From assembly GCF_013141915.1 (NCBI RefSeq), contig NZ_SROX01000002.1:186001-250000 (forward strand): a DNA stretch of 64,000 nt, written 5' to 3'. Shown here piece after piece: positions 48,161-57,689 of this stretch. Source of the DNA: Cupriavidus necator (GTDB lineage Bacteria > Pseudomonadota > Gammaproteobacteria > Burkholderiales > Burkholderiaceae). Numbering within the stretch: position 1 is the stretch's first letter; each line of letters opens with the position of its first letter. Position numbers and translations under genes: made by a program. Under the pieces are notes generated by a model. It was not told the origin of the DNA, made no database searches, and saw only the letters and a list, made by a program, of their open reading frames with translations.

Positions 48161-49978
48161 TCAGTCGCGGCCCAGTTGCGCAAGCCGCCGCGAGCGATCG
48201 GCCACCCACGCGCAGAACGCCTGCGGGCGCTCATCCGCCTTCACGCCGCGGCACGCCTGCGCGATCGTCGCATATTGCGCGGGCTCGTCGCCAAGGTAGT
48301 ACCAGCGTAGGCGCTCCATCCATTGCCGGCCTTGCGCGGCATCGCCCGTCAGCGCCAGCAGCCATGCCGTGCGCGCGATCATGGTCGGGGTCGGCAGCAG
48401 GTGCACCCCCGCAACATGCGCGGGCAACAATGCCGCGGCATTCTCCGGCGTGATGTCGGCCTGTCCGGCCGCATCGGCCTGCGCATGCTGGCGGAACCAG
48501 AAGCGCGGCATCGGCAAGGCCTCGCGGCCCTCGCTGCTGGCATACTCGCGCGCTTCGGCGCGGCGATAGTCCTGCCACATCGTGCCCAGTACCACCGCCG
48601 CCACCGCGACAAACGCCAGCGCCAGCCCCCGCGCCACCGGCAACGGCACCTGCCAGCGCCCGATGCCCGCCGGCTCCAGCCAACCGAGCATGAAGCAGAA
48701 CGGCAGGAAGAAATACAGGTAATGCAGCGGGTATTCCAGCATCGAATGCGCGCACAGCATGGCCAGCCAGGTGAGCACAAGTACCGTTTGCTTGCGCTCC
48801 TCGCTATCGCCATGCCACAAGCGAACTCGAACCACGCGCCACAGCCACGCCAGCAGGATTACGCCCACGCCGGCGGTGCCGACGATGCCGGTCTTGGCGA
48901 GCAGATCGAGAATCGCGTTGTGGGCGTGGAGCGACATTTCGACTTTGACGCCGACCTGATCCAATTGCTGGAACTGCGCCCAGCCGAACTCACCCCAGCC
49001 CACGCCAAACCACGGATGCGCGCGGAACATGGCGATGGCGTGCGCCCAGAGCGCGCTGCGCGCAGACATCTGGTCTTCGGCGCCGAGCTGGGCGACGGTA
49101 TCGAACAGGCGCCAGTCAAAGGCCTGCCCTGCGGCGCGGATCAGAGGCTGGAGGATCAGCAGCATCGCTACCAGTGCCACGGCCGCAACCAGCAGACCGA
49201 TTGGCCGCTGCATAGGATCGGCATCGCGCCGCGCGCCTCGTGCGAGCCAGGCTGCAATAAGCGCGTAGACCGTGGCCAAGCCGACATGCAACACGCCGGT
49301 GCGCGACCCGGACAGCACGATGCCACTCTCTAGCAGCACCACGGCGACGAGCCACATCGGGAAGCGCAGGCTGCCGCGCGAGGCGAGCCACACCGCGGCC
49401 ACCAGCGCGAGGCCTTCAACGGTGGCCTGGTGGTTGGGTTGGTTGAGGTTGCCCCAGAGGCGGCGGTTGGTGTCGTAGAAGTAGGTGGAGATCAGGCCGA
49501 ACGAACGCGATTCGAGGTGGAATAATTGAGCCCACTGCGAGACGGTCCCCAGCAGCCCGGCGATCAGAAACGCAACGGCGAGAGCGTCACCAAGGTCCTG
49601 TTCGCTGCCTGACGGAGTGCAACGGTACCACCAGGCGGCGCATGCGACTGTAGCCCCGAGAAGCAACGTGAGGACGGTTAGCAAGCGGCTGCCGGTTGTG
49701 TCGGTGTGCCCGAGAGCCGCGAAGATCAGGCTGGCTATGACCAACCAGAGGAATAGCAGTGAGACCAACGATAGCGATGTGGACGGCTTCGTTGTTGACG
49801 TTGCCGGTCTGCGGATCACTTGAAAGCCGGCAGCGACCGCAGCAATGCTGCACAGAAGTGCGGCGGTCCACTCGCCGTAAAACGTCGCTAGTGGCAGCGT
49901 GTGCCGGGAAACTAGCAGCGGGATGACGATTGCTGCGATGAGAGCAGCCGGCGGGAGGTTTGTCCGGGACGGCGGCAT
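48161..49978 (-). CDS. PglL/Wzy-type O-oligosaccharyltransferase or O-antigen ligase
   Basis: 605 residues, about 12 membrane helices and a soluble C-terminal tail of about 160 residues. The loop motif GNLNQPNHQATVEGL and HAHNAILDLLAKTGI are PglL/WaaL family signatures. PglL enzymes transfer lipid-linked glycan onto Ser of type IV pilin in the periplasm. The pilin gene lies just upstream (minus strand, terminator at 50030), the usual arrangement of pilin-specific PglL/TfpO. The start at 49978 gives a membrane N-terminus; the extension to 50155 runs through the pilin terminator. Distinguishing PglL from WaaL needs comparison or a test. Confidence 0.83.
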   Translation of the reverse strand: MPPSRTNLPPAALIAAIVIPLLVSRHTLPLATFYGEWTAALLCSIAAVAAGFQVIRRPATSTTKPSTSLSLVSLLFLWLVIASLIFAALGHTDTTGSRLLTVLTLLLGATVACAAWWYRCTPSGSEQDLGDALAVAFLIAGLLGTVSQWAQLFHLESRSFGLISTYFYDTNRRLWGNLNQPNHQATVEGLALVAAVWLASRGSLRFPMWLVAVVLLESGIVLSGSRTGVLHVGLATVYALIAAWLARGARRDADPMQRPIGLLVAAVALVAMLLILQPLIRAAGQAFDWRLFDTVAQLGAEDQMSARSALWAHAIAMFRAHPWFGVGWGEFGWAQFQQLDQVGVKVEMSLHAHNAILDLLAKTGIVGTAGVGVILLAWLWRVVRVRLWHGDSEERKQTVLVLTWLAMLCAHSMLEYPLHYLYFFLPFCFMLGWLEPAGIGRWQVPLPVARGLALAFVAVAAVVLGTMWQDYRRAEAREYASSEGREALPMPRFWFRQHAQADAAGQADITPENAAALLPAHVAGVHLLPTPTMIARTAWLLALTGDAAQGRQWMERLRWYYLGDEPAQYATIAQACRGVKADERPQAFCAWVADRSRRLAQLGRD

Positions 49979-50029
49979 CGAGGCGCTTGGGTAAGGAAAA
50001 GGCGCATGATAGCTCGGGCTGCGGATAAA

Positions 50030-50052
50030 GAAAAAGCGCCCGAAGGCGCTTT
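50030..50052 (-). terminator. Intrinsic terminator after the pilin gene
   Basis: Minus-strand stem AAAGCGCC / GGCGCTTT with TTCG loop followed by TTCTTT. It separates pilin from the PglL-type gene, whose ATG is 52 bases on. Confidence 0.8.
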
Positions 50053-50084
50053 CTCGTTGCGTGACTTGTGCTACGGGGCCGTCA

Positions 50085-50555
50085 TTAGCACTTAAGACCA
50101 CGCTTCCCACCGTCGCACACCGTTCCTGTCGCAACCCAATTGACGTTGACGGCATTTAGAGTCGGGGTCAAAGTCAGAGTTGCTGCAGCATTTGCAGCCG
50201 TCGTGGCTTCCAAGGTGGCAACAATAACGCCGTTCGTAATGGAGGTGATACCTGACACGTACTTGGGCAACGGGTCTGCGGCAGTGCCTGCGGGAATTGC
50301 AGGGACGTTATTGCTACCAGCACTGCAACCTGTCAGGGTCCCGAGTTCCTGCGAACACATTGCCACGGCGACCTTAAAGCTTTCGAGCCCGGCAAGAGCG
50401 CCATTCGCCTTCGTTCGTTGCGTATAGTCTTGATATTGCGGAATCGCGATCGCCGCCAAAATACCAATGATCGCCACCACGATCATCAGTTCGATCAGCG
50501 TAAAGCCCTTCTGGACGCGGCGGCCCAGCTTCTTCAGTTGTTGTACCCGTTGCAT
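50085..50555 (-). CDS. pilA: Type IV pilin (major pilin, PilA/PilE-type)
   Basis: 156 residues. A short basic leader ([17 protein letters not shown]) ends in the prepilin peptidase site [19 protein letters not shown], with Glu5 of the mature protein. The C-terminus has paired Cys residues ([13 protein letters not shown] and [12 protein letters not shown]) for disulphides. Composition is less G+C-rich than the neighbours, as is common for pilin. It is the building subunit of type IV pili, used for twitching and DNA uptake. It lies next to a PglL-type glycosyltransferase. A candidate sigma-54 promoter lies at 50626-50640. Confidence 0.9.
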   Translation of the reverse strand: MQRVQQLKKLGRRVQKGFTLIELMIVVAIIGILAAIAIPQYQDYTQRTKANGALAGLESFKVAVAMCSQELGTLTGCSAGSNNVPAIPAGTAADPLPKYVSGITSITNGVIVATLEATTAANAAATLTLTPTLNAVNVNWVATGTVCDGGKRGLKC

Positions 50556-50625
50556 GATTTGACCCCTCGAAGAGATTTTGGTTAAGCGTTGCACGTCTTC
50601 GGTTGCGTGACGCGGGGACGATTGA

Positions 50626-50640
50626 GCAGCAAGTGTGCCA
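50626..50640 (-). promoter_or_regulatory. Candidate sigma-54 promoter of the pilin gene
   Basis: Minus-strand TGGCACACTTGCTGC: GG and GC have the exact -24/-12 spacing, and TGGCAC matches the -24 consensus; the -12 element reads CTGC rather than TTGC. It lies about 70 bases before the ATG. In Pseudomonas, pilA transcription uses sigma-54 and PilR. Confidence 0.6.
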
Positions 50641-50826
50641 GCGGCATCCCCCATCGGTAGGGGGTGAAAAGCGACAAATTTCGTCACCCGTCGGGGGGAA
50701 GCTTGCCGGTTACGCCAAAAATTGTCACCTGGGACCGCTATCACAAGCAAGCGCGACAAAATGTGCGATCACTCACATGAGTTAGTGGGCATGGGCACCG
50801 ACCCACGCCGTGCAACGCCCGATGAG

Positions 50827-50853
50827 AAAAAGGGCGGCCAGTTGGCCGCCCTT
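50827..50853 (-). terminator. Intrinsic terminator after the TerC-type gene
   Basis: Minus-strand stem AAGGGCGGCCA / TGGCCGCCCTT followed by a T-run (AAAAA on the plus strand at 50827-50831). Confidence 0.8.
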
Positions 50854-50872
50854 CCCCCTCAGCAGATCGACG

Positions 50873-51568
50873 TCAGGCCGGCTGGGCTGACCGGCGGCTG
50901 AGCAGCTTGCCGATGAGCACCACCAGGATGGCGCCGGCGGCGCCGAAGACCAGGTGGGCGTGCGGTACGTGGACTTCGAACCAGGCGGCGTCGACCGGGT
51001 CGCTGACCAGCATTTCGCCGGCCAGGTAGCCGAGCAGCGCGGCACCCAGCACGATGATGACCGGGAAGCGCTCCATCACCTTGAGCAGGATGGTGCTGCC
51101 GAACACGATCAGCGGGATCGACAGGCCCAGGCCGACGATCAGCAGCAGCAGCTGGCTGCCTTCCGGCCCCTTCTGGGCGGCGGCGGCCACGGCGACCACG
51201 TTGTCCAGCGACATCACCAGGTCCGCGATCAGGATGGTGCGGATGGCGGCCCAGATATTGTCCTTGGCGTCGTGGCCTTCCTCGTCGTCATCGCCGGTCA
51301 GCAGTTGCACGCCGATATAGACCAGCAGCAAGGCGCCGATGATCTTCAGGTACGGCAGGCTCAGCAGCTTGACCGCGGCCACGGTCAGCACCACGCGCAT
51401 GATGATGGCGGCGGCGCTGCCCCAGAAGATCGCTTTCTTCTGCTGGGCGGGCGGCAGGTTGCGGGAAGCGAGCGCGATTACCACCGCGTTGTCGCCGGAC
51501 AGGACGATGTTGGTCAGGATGATCGATCCCAACGCAATCCAGAAAGTGGTGGAAGACAGCATTTCCAC
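50873..51568 (-). CDS. TerC/YjbE-family integral membrane protein
   Basis: 231 residues with seven or so membrane helices. VLSGDNAVVIALASRNLPPAQQ contains the family GDN signature, and LIADLVMSLDNVVAVAAAAQ is its internal repeat in the second half, with a charged acidic loop (TGDDDEEGHDAKDN) between. TerC proteins of this type are linked to manganese or other cation export and to metal loading of secreted enzymes; tellurite resistance is the historical name. No yybP-ykoY-like riboswitch is obvious upstream. It is a monocistronic gene between the pilin and sucD. Confidence 0.87.
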   Translation of the reverse strand: MEMLSSTTFWIALGSIILTNIVLSGDNAVVIALASRNLPPAQQKKAIFWGSAAAIIMRVVLTVAAVKLLSLPYLKIIGALLLVYIGVQLLTGDDDEEGHDAKDNIWAAIRTILIADLVMSLDNVVAVAAAAQKGPEGSQLLLLIVGLGLSIPLIVFGSTILLKVMERFPVIIVLGAALLGYLAGEMLVSDPVDAAWFEVHVPHAHLVFGAAGAILVVLIGKLLSRRSAQPA

Positions 51569-51729
51569 GGCGAGGCTCCTCGAGTTCTATGTTGTGGCGC
51601 GCCCCGTCATCTGACGGGATTTCGGATGTCTGAAAGCGCAGACATGACTGTTTAACGCACCAACCTTTCGATTAGATTTCAATATTGTAATCTCCCGCTC
51701 GGGCGTGGCAACCAAGCCACTTCGCGCGG

Positions 51730-51762
51730 AAAAAACAATGCCCCCGCAGTGCGGGGGCATTG
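51730..51762 (-). terminator. Intrinsic terminator after sucD
   Basis: Minus-strand stem CAATGCCCCCGC / GCGGGGGCATTG with a three-base loop, followed by six T residues on the minus strand. Confidence 0.88.
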
Positions 51763-51808
51763 ATGGCCGGCCTTCTCCACCAAAGCGGAGAAGCCGCGGC
51801 AATACTTG

Positions 51809-52690
51809 TTACAGCATTGCCTTCAGCAGGCGGCCCATTTCGGACGGGTTCTTGGTCACCTTGATGCCGCAGGCTTCCATGATTTCCAGCTTGGCCTGGG
51901 CGGTGTCGGCACCGCCCGAGATCAGCGCGCCGGCGTGGCCCATGCGCTTGCCCGGAGGGGCGGTCACGCCAGCGATGAAGCCAACCACCGGCTTCTTCAT
52001 GTTGTCCTTGATCCAGTTGGCCGCGTTGGCTTCATCCGGACCGCCGATCTCGCCGATCATGACCACGGCGTCCGTTTCCGGATCGTCGTTGAACATCTTC
52101 ATCACGTCGATGTGCTTCAGGCCGTTGATGGGGTCGCCACCGATGCCGACAGCCGACGACTGGCCCAGGCCCAGCGCGGTCAGCTGGCCCACGGCTTCGT
52201 ACGTCAGCGTGCCCGAGCGCGACACCACGCCGATGCGGCCCTTGCGGTGGATATGGCCCGGCATGATGCCGATCTTGATTTCGTCCGGCGTGATCAGGCC
52301 CGGGCAGTTCGGCCCGAGCAGCAGGGTCTTCTTGTTCTCGCGGCGCATGCGGTCCTTGACTTCCATCATGTCGCGCACGGGAATGCCTTCGGTGATGCAG
52401 ACCACCAGGTCCAGGTCGGCGTCAACGGCTTCCCAGATCGCGGCGGCGGCGCCCGCGGGCGGCACGTAGATGACCGACACGGTGGCGCCGGTCTCGGCCT
52501 TGGCGTCCTTGACGCTGGCGTAGATGGGAATGCCTTCGAAGTCTTCGCCGGCTTTCTTCGGGTTCACGCCGGCGACGAAGCAGTTCTTGCCGTTGGCGTA
52601 GTCGCGGCAGCCACGGGTGTGGAACTGGCCGGTCTTGCCGGTAATGCCCTGGGTGATGACCTTGGTGTCTTTGTTGATCAGAATCGACAT
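51809..52690 (-). CDS. sucD: Succinyl-CoA synthetase alpha subunit
   Basis: 293 residues. The CoA-binding Rossmann part begins SILINKDTKVITQGITGKTG and the phospho-accepting His lies in KRMGHAGALISGG. SGTLTYEAVGQLTALG and GPNCPGLITPDEIKIG are further signatures. With SucC it makes succinate and ATP (or GTP) from succinyl-CoA in the TCA cycle. It follows sucC by 87 bases and is terminated by a strong stem-loop. Confidence 0.95.
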   Translation of the reverse strand: MSILINKDTKVITQGITGKTGQFHTRGCRDYANGKNCFVAGVNPKKAGEDFEGIPIYASVKDAKAETGATVSVIYVPPAGAAAAIWEAVDADLDLVVCITEGIPVRDMMEVKDRMRRENKKTLLLGPNCPGLITPDEIKIGIMPGHIHRKGRIGVVSRSGTLTYEAVGQLTALGLGQSSAVGIGGDPINGLKHIDVMKMFNDDPETDAVVMIGEIGGPDEANAANWIKDNMKKPVVGFIAGVTAPPGKRMGHAGALISGGADTAQAKLEIMEACGIKVTKNPSEMGRLLKAML

Positions 52691-52777
52691 GCTTTCGTCC
52701 TTTGCTTGACTCTGGCAGCGCGGGCTAGGCCACGCGCGCTGCCGGAGTTCGCTTGTATTGGGTAACGGCGCCTCGGC

Positions 52778-53944
52778 TTACTTGCCGGCGGCGGCAGCCA
52801 CGACCTTCTGGGCGGCCTCTTCCATCGTGTCCGCCGAGATGATCGGCAGGCCCGAGTCAGCCAGCATCTTGCGGCCCAGTTCTTCGTTGGTGCCCTTCAT
52901 GCGCACGACCAGCGGCACCGTCAGGTGCACGGCCTTCGAGGCCGAGATCACGCCTTCGGCGATCACGTCGCAGCGCATGATGCCGCCGAAGATGTTGACC
53001 AGGATGGCCTGCACGTTCGGGTTCTTCAGCATCAGCTTGAAGGCCTCGGTCACCTTCTCGGTGGTGGCACCGCCGCCCACGTCGAGGAAGTTGGCCGGCT
53101 CGCCGCCGAACAGCTTGATGGTGTCCATGGTGGCCATGGCCAGGCCGGCGCCGTTCACCAGGCAGCCGATGTTGCCGTCCAGCGAGATATAGGCCAGGTC
53201 GAACTTCGAGGCCTCGATTTCGTTGGCGTCTTCTTCATCCAGGTCGCGGTAGGCGACGATTTCCGGGTGACGGAACAGCGCGTTCGAGTCGAAGTTGAAC
53301 TTGGCGTCCAGCGCGATGACCTTGCCGTCGCCGGTCAGGATCAGCGGGTTGATTTCAGCCAGCGAGGCGTCGGTGTCGTAGAACGCCTTGTACAGGCCTT
53401 GCAGGGCCTGGCGAGCCTGGGCAACCGAAGCGTCGGGCACGCCGATCTTGCGGGCGATGTCGTCGGCGTCGGCGTCGGTCAGGCCGGTCGACGGCTCGAT
53501 GATCAGCGTGTGGATCTTTTCCGGGCTGTGGGCAGCGACTTCCTCGATGTCCATGCCGCCTTCGCTCGACGCCATCAGCGCGATCTTCTGCGAAACACGG
53601 TCCACCACCAGCGAAACGTACAGTTCCTTCTTGATGTCGGCGCCTTCTTCGATCAGCAGGCGGTTGACCTTCTTGCCTTCCGGACCGGTCTGGTGCGTGA
53701 CCAGCTGCATGCCCAGGATGTTCGAGGCGTAGGTCTTGACGTCGTCGATGCTCTTGGCAACCTTGACGCCGCCGCCCTTGCCGCGGCCGCCCGCGTGGAT
53801 CTGCGCCTTGACAACCCACACCGGGCCGCCGAGCTGTTCTGCGGCCTTCAGGGCCTCGTCAACCGAGAACGCGGGGATGCCGCGCGGAACCGGCACATTG
53901 TATTTGCGCAGGATTTCCTTGCCTTGATACTCATGGATATTCAT
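52778..53944 (-). CDS. sucC: Succinyl-CoA synthetase beta subunit
   Basis: 388 residues, ATP-grasp fold. [20 protein letters not shown] is the canonical start, [18 protein letters not shown] the nucleotide-binding loop, and [19 protein letters not shown] part of the subunit and substrate contact. It pairs with SucD in the TCA cycle. GGAAACACGC precedes the ATG on the minus strand. Both genes form the operon sucCD. Confidence 0.95.
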   Translation of the reverse strand: MNIHEYQGKEILRKYNVPVPRGIPAFSVDEALKAAEQLGGPVWVVKAQIHAGGRGKGGGVKVAKSIDDVKTYASNILGMQLVTHQTGPEGKKVNRLLIEEGADIKKELYVSLVVDRVSQKIALMASSEGGMDIEEVAAHSPEKIHTLIIEPSTGLTDADADDIARKIGVPDASVAQARQALQGLYKAFYDTDASLAEINPLILTGDGKVIALDAKFNFDSNALFRHPEIVAYRDLDEEDANEIEASKFDLAYISLDGNIGCLVNGAGLAMATMDTIKLFGGEPANFLDVGGGATTEKVTEAFKLMLKNPNVQAILVNIFGGIMRCDVIAEGVISASKAVHLTVPLVVRMKGTNEELGRKMLADSGLPIISADTMEEAAQKVVAAAAGK

Positions 53945-54033
53945 GCGTGTTTCCTTTCGGGTAGGCGTAAAAGGTAGAAGGGAAGAATCTGAAAGAAGAC
54001 GAACTCTCTCGTCGGACTGGCCGATCCTGAGAA

Positions 54034-54741
54034 TCAGCCGGAGGTGCCGGTCGGCCGGTCGGCCGGGACAGCGTCGTTGCCGTCGATTGCGTGACCACCG
54101 CGGTCGCCATTGGCCGCGGGCTGCTGCGCCTGGGGCGCGGATGCGACGGCAGGCGCGGCCTCGGCCCGTACCTTGGGCGTCGGCTGGTGACCATACCAGC
54201 GCGGGTAAAACTGACGCACCACCTCGCCGTCGAAACGCAGGGCGTGGCAGCCGTTCAACTGATAGGGCGGCTCCGGATTCGGATCGTCCTCGCCGTTGTC
54301 GCGGATACTGATGACCTCGCCGGCAAAGGCCTGGATCGCGGTGCTGGGCAGCACGCCCGCGGCTTCGGTCAGGTGCGAGCAGCCGTGCATGCCGCCCAGG
54401 CGCTCGCGCACGGCCTTGCGGAACCCCTTGCGCAGGTTCAGCCCGATCAGCTTGCGGTAAGCCGGGCCGATCGTGTCGCAGTGGGACGGATACGGCACCC
54501 AGTCCGAGCAGGCCTCGGCATCCACCACCGTCATTGCCTCATCGATGGTGATGCGCAGCCACAGGTCATGCAGCGGCTGGCCTTGCGGCCGGATGCGGTC
54601 GCCGGCCAGTTCGATATCACGGGGCTTGGTGTCGGTCAGGCGCACCTCGATGTCCCACAGGCCGTCGTCCCTCTGGTACGCCTCGGCCGAAATGGCGCGA
54701 CGGTGACGCAGGGAGCGGTTGACGGGCTGGGACAGAGGCAT
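54034..54741 (-). CDS. DUF2889-family protein
   Basis: 235 residues. The N-terminal part ([32 protein letters not shown]) and [13 protein letters not shown] match the uncharacterised DUF2889 family of proteobacteria. A low-complexity Ala/Gln/Pro-rich tail (about 190-235) follows. There is no signal peptide. The chosen ATG (54741) gives a clean start with [15 protein letters not shown]. It lies upstream of sucC by 89 bases on the same strand; any functional link is unknown. Confidence 0.85.
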   Translation of the reverse strand: MPLSQPVNRSLRHRRAISAEAYQRDDGLWDIEVRLTDTKPRDIELAGDRIRPQGQPLHDLWLRITIDEAMTVVDAEACSDWVPYPSHCDTIGPAYRKLIGLNLRKGFRKAVRERLGGMHGCSHLTEAAGVLPSTAIQAFAGEVISIRDNGEDDPNPEPPYQLNGCHALRFDGEVVRQFYPRWYGHQPTPKVRAEAAPAVASAPQAQQPAANGDRGGHAIDGNDAVPADRPTGTSG

Positions 54742-55066
54742 GGCCAGGCTGGGAATACGGAAGATACGGAGGCGACGGGAGAATCCGGGGGCTGGGGCAC
54801 CGTGGTGCCGCGGCACCGAAATAACCCGGGGAGTTTAACATGCCAGGCCGCGTTGGCCGGGAACATCCTTGTGCGGCGACTGTCGCGCCAGGATTGTCGG
54901 CCGACCATGGCGCAAGGGCAGGCCGGTCGGCCTTGCCGCAATGCACCAGCAGGTACTGCCTTCCGGCCCAGACAAGAATGCGGAGTGGGCATTGCGCCAT
55001 GACGCAACGCAGCGAAATACACATGACGGCAGCGCAGGTACTCGCACCTGGCCTGCGGACGCGAGT
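54742..55066. other. 325-base region between the DUF2889 gene and recX
   Basis: No convincing gene or RNA. Open frames on both strands are short and of poor codon quality. It lies between the recX 3' end and the DUF2889 gene start (both minus strand) and presumably contains the promoter for the DUF2889/sucCD run. Some short inverted repeats, with no clear structure. Confidence 0.4.
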
Positions 55067-55534
55067 TCAATCCCCGTCGCCGTAGTCGTCGTCCGCGCCC
55101 TGGATGATCTTGCCGACCACCGCACGCGAAAATCCGCGCGCCACCATGAAGCGGATCTGCTTCGCCCGTGCCTCGGGCGTATCGGGCGGCGTGCCGAAGC
55201 GCTTGCGCCAGACCTCGCGGGCACGCTCGGCCTCCGTGGCGCGCAGGCGCTCCTGCAGCTCGCCCAGTTGCTCGTTGTCCAGCTTGTGGGTCTTGGCCTC
55301 CTGCATCACGCGCGCGGTGCCATAGCGGGCGCCGCGGCGATGCACCAGGCTGTCGGCGAAGCGCTGGTTCGACAGCCAGTTCTCGCGCTCCAGCGCGTCC
55401 AGCAATTGTTCCAGCTGCTCGGCCGACTCGGCATGGGGCGCCAGCTTGCGCGCCAGTTCGGCGCGGCTGTGCTCGCGGCGCGACAGGTAGCCGACGGCGC
55501 GGGCCTTCAGCGACAGCGGGGGACGGGTTGCCAT
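55067..55534 (-). CDS. recX: RecA regulator RecX
   Basis: 155 residues. The three RecX helical repeats appear as LKARAVGYLSRREHSRAELA, DALERENWLSNQRFADSLV and ARYGTARVMQEAKTHKLD. RecX binds along the RecA filament and limits its strand-exchange and coprotease activity. The gene follows recA by 109 bases, which include a strong intrinsic terminator (55582-55615), so recX is probably expressed by read-through at a fraction of the recA level. Confidence 0.93.
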   Translation of the reverse strand: MATRPPLSLKARAVGYLSRREHSRAELARKLAPHAESAEQLEQLLDALERENWLSNQRFADSLVHRRGARYGTARVMQEAKTHKLDNEQLGELQERLRATEAERAREVWRKRFGTPPDTPEARAKQIRFMVARGFSRAVVGKIIQGADDDYGDGD

Positions 55535-55581
55535 GGATGAGCGGGAATCAGCGGATAGGAGACCGGCCCTGCGGGCCAAGC

Positions 55582-55615
55582 AAAAAGGCCGGGGCATCGG
55601 CGATGCCCCGGCCTT
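55582..55615 (-). terminator. Terminator/attenuator between recA and recX
   Basis: Minus-strand 15-base perfect stem AAGGCCGGGGCATCG / CGATGCCCCGGCCTT followed by T residues. It would keep most transcripts from reaching recX. Confidence 0.85.
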
Positions 55616-55643
55616 CCGGATGGCGCAGCGGGCGCCAGCCCGA

Positions 55644-56708
55644 TCAGTCTTCGATCGTTGCCGCCGCGGCCGCGGCCGTGGGGTTCATGGCCACCACGCC
55701 CAGTGCGGCGCGCACCTTGTTTTCGATTTCGTCGGCAATGTCCGGGTTCTCGCGCAGGTATTCGCGCGCGTTGTCCTTGCCCTGGCCGATCTTCTCGCCG
55801 TTGTAGCTGTACCAGGCGCCCGACTTCTCGACGATTTTGGCATCGACGCCCAGATCGATGATCTCGCCCTGGCGCGAGATGCCCTGGCCGTAGAGGATGT
55901 CGAAGAAGGCCTCGCGGAACGGCGGCGACACCTTGTTCTTGACCACCTTGACCTTGGTCTCGTTGCCGATCACGTCGTCGCCCTTCTTGATCGAGCCGAT
56001 GCGGCGGATATCCAGGCGCACCGAGGCGTAGAACTTCAGCGCATTGCCGCCGGTGGTGGTTTCCGGCGAGCCGAACATCACGCCGATCTTCATGCGGATC
56101 TGGTTGATGAAAATCACCAGGCAGTTGGTGCGCTTGATGGTGCCGGTCAGCTTGCGCAGCGCCTGGCTCATCAGGCGGGCCTGCAGGCCGGGCAGCGAAT
56201 CGCCCATTTCGCCTTCGATTTCGGCCTTGGGCACCAGCGCCGCCACCGAGTCGATCACGATCAGGTCGATCGAGCCCGAGCGCACCAGCGCGTCGGTGAT
56301 TTCCAGCGCCTGCTCGCCGGTGTCCGGCTGCGAAATCAGCAGGTCGCCGACACTTACGCCCAGCTTGGAGGCGTAGTTGACGTCCAGCGCGTGCTCGGCA
56401 TCGATAAAGGCGCAAGTGCCGCCCAGCTTCTGCATCTCGGCCACGACCTGCAGCGTCAGCGTGGTCTTGCCCGACGATTCCGGCCCGTAGATCTCGACCA
56501 CGCGGCCGCGCGGCAAACCACCGACGCCAAGCGCGATATCCAGGCCGAGCGAACCGGTGGAAACCACCTGGATGTCCTTTTCGACCTCGCCGTCGCCCAG
56601 GCGCATGATCGAGCCCTTGCCGAACTGCTTCTCGATCTGGGAGAGCGCGGCGGCAAGCGCCTTTTGCTTCTCGGCGCTCACGCCGGCACCTGCCTTCTTG
56701 TCGTCCAT
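55644..56708 (-). CDS. recA: Recombinase RecA
   Basis: 354 residues. The N-terminal region [20 protein letters not shown] is followed by Walker A GPESSGKT (about 75-82), Walker [16 protein letters not shown] and the L1/L2 DNA-binding loops ([17 protein letters not shown] and neighbours), with an acidic C-terminal tail. RecA forms filaments on single-stranded DNA for recombination and triggers LexA self-cleavage in the SOS response. AAGGA lies before the ATG. The promoter region has a near-perfect LexA box at 56849-56868. It is divergent from a two-component regulator and is followed by recX. Confidence 0.97.
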   Translation of the reverse strand: MDDKKAGAGVSAEKQKALAAALSQIEKQFGKGSIMRLGDGEVEKDIQVVSTGSLGLDIALGVGGLPRGRVVEIYGPESSGKTTLTLQVVAEMQKLGGTCAFIDAEHALDVNYASKLGVSVGDLLISQPDTGEQALEITDALVRSGSIDLIVIDSVAALVPKAEIEGEMGDSLPGLQARLMSQALRKLTGTIKRTNCLVIFINQIRMKIGVMFGSPETTTGGNALKFYASVRLDIRRIGSIKKGDDVIGNETKVKVVKNKVSPPFREAFFDILYGQGISRQGEIIDLGVDAKIVEKSGAWYSYNGEKIGQGKDNAREYLRENPDIADEIENKVRAALGVVAMNPTAAAAAATIED

Positions 56709-56848
56709 GGTCGTCCTTGAGTCAATGGTGTATAAATAGGCCGCATGTGGCGCGGCACCGGCATTTGCCGGCATCAGCGCCGGCCCGGCTATCTGCGCGG
56801 CCGCACTCCAGGGGGTCTCCCCCGGGCGGCCCCAGCGGAACGTGCGGG

Positions 56849-56868
56849 TACTGTATAAAAAAACAGTA
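56849..56868. promoter_or_regulatory. LexA (SOS) box in the recA / response-regulator divergent region
   Basis: TACTGTATAAAAAAACAGTA: both CTGT and ACAG half-sites of the E. coli-type SOS box, with the A/T centre. On the minus strand TATACA inside it can be the recA -10. It lies 141 bases from the recA ATG and 79 bases from the ATG of the response regulator. Confidence 0.9.
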
Positions 56869-56946
56869 TGCTTGGCAAGCCCCTTCGCGCCGCGCGCCGC
56901 TGTTTGCGCACCGGTGCCGGCGATGCCGGCCAGGGTGGAGACAACC

Positions 56947-57636
56947 ATGCGCATTCTGATCGCCGAAGATGACGACGTGCTGGCCGACGGCCTGACACGC
57001 TCGCTACGCCACTCTGGCTATGCCGTCGACCACGTCGCCAATGGGCTGGAAGCCGATTCGGCGCTGTCGACCCAAACCTTCGACCTGCTGATCCTCGACC
57101 TCGGCCTGCCGCGCATGAGCGGGCTGGAGGTGCTCAAGCGCCTGCGCGCGCGCGGCGCCATGCTGCCGGTGCTGATCCTGACCGCCGCCGACAGCGTCGA
57201 CGAGCGCGTCAAGGGCCTGGACCTGGGTGCCGACGACTATATGGCCAAGCCGTTCGCGCTGTCCGAGCTGGAAGCGCGCGTGCGCGCGCTGGTGCGGCGC
57301 GGCGCCGGCGGCGGCGCCACGCTGATGCGGCACGGGCCGCTGGCCTATGACCAGGTCGGGCGCATCGCCTATCTGAACGACCAGATGCTGGACCTGTCCG
57401 CGCGCGAGATCGGCCTGCTCGAGATCCTGCTCACGCGCAGCGGCCGCCTGGTGTCGAAGGAACAGTTGGTGGACCACCTGTGCGAATGGGGCGAGGAAGT
57501 CAGCAACAACGCCATCGAGGTCTATGTGCACCGCCTGCGCAAGAAGATCGAGGTGGGCGGCATCCGCATCGCCACCGTGCGCGGGCTGGGCTATTGCCTG
57601 GAAAAATTCCAGCCGGCCGTGGCCGCGCCACATTGA
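56947..57636 (+). CDS. TctD/OmpR-family response regulator
   Basis: 229 residues. Receiver domain with acidic pocket AEDDD, phospho-Asp at about 51 (LLILDLGLP) and Lys at about 101 (DDYMAKPFA), then a winged-helix DNA-binding domain (about 130-225, ending [13 protein letters not shown]). It partners the kinase encoded 53 bases on. The gene is divergent from recA; a LexA box lies between and is closer to this gene. The location of an identical pair next to recA is common in Burkholderiales (family knowledge). Regulon unknown. Confidence 0.9.
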   Translation: MRILIAEDDDVLADGLTRSLRHSGYAVDHVANGLEADSALSTQTFDLLILDLGLPRMSGLEVLKRLRARGAMLPVLILTAADSVDERVKGLDLGADDYMAKPFALSELEARVRALVRRGAGGGATLMRHGPLAYDQVGRIAYLNDQMLDLSAREIGLLEILLTRSGRLVSKEQLVDHLCEWGEEVSNNAIEVYVHRLRKKIEVGGIRIATVRGLGYCLEKFQPAVAAPH

Positions 57637-57689
57637 TCGCACCGATCGCATGCAGGCCACGCGACTGACCTGAGCGCAACCTCGCCGAC

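Larger units (their letters stand above)
50556..50872. other. 317-base intergenic region, pilin leader and TerC-gene end
   Basis: No gene seen. It holds the pilin ribosome site region, the sigma-54-type promoter (50626-50640), an A/T-richer stretch (50680-50780) and the terminator of the TerC-type gene (50827-50853). Possible regulator sites for a PilR-type activator upstream of the promoter were looked for, but none was convincing. Confidence 0.5.
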
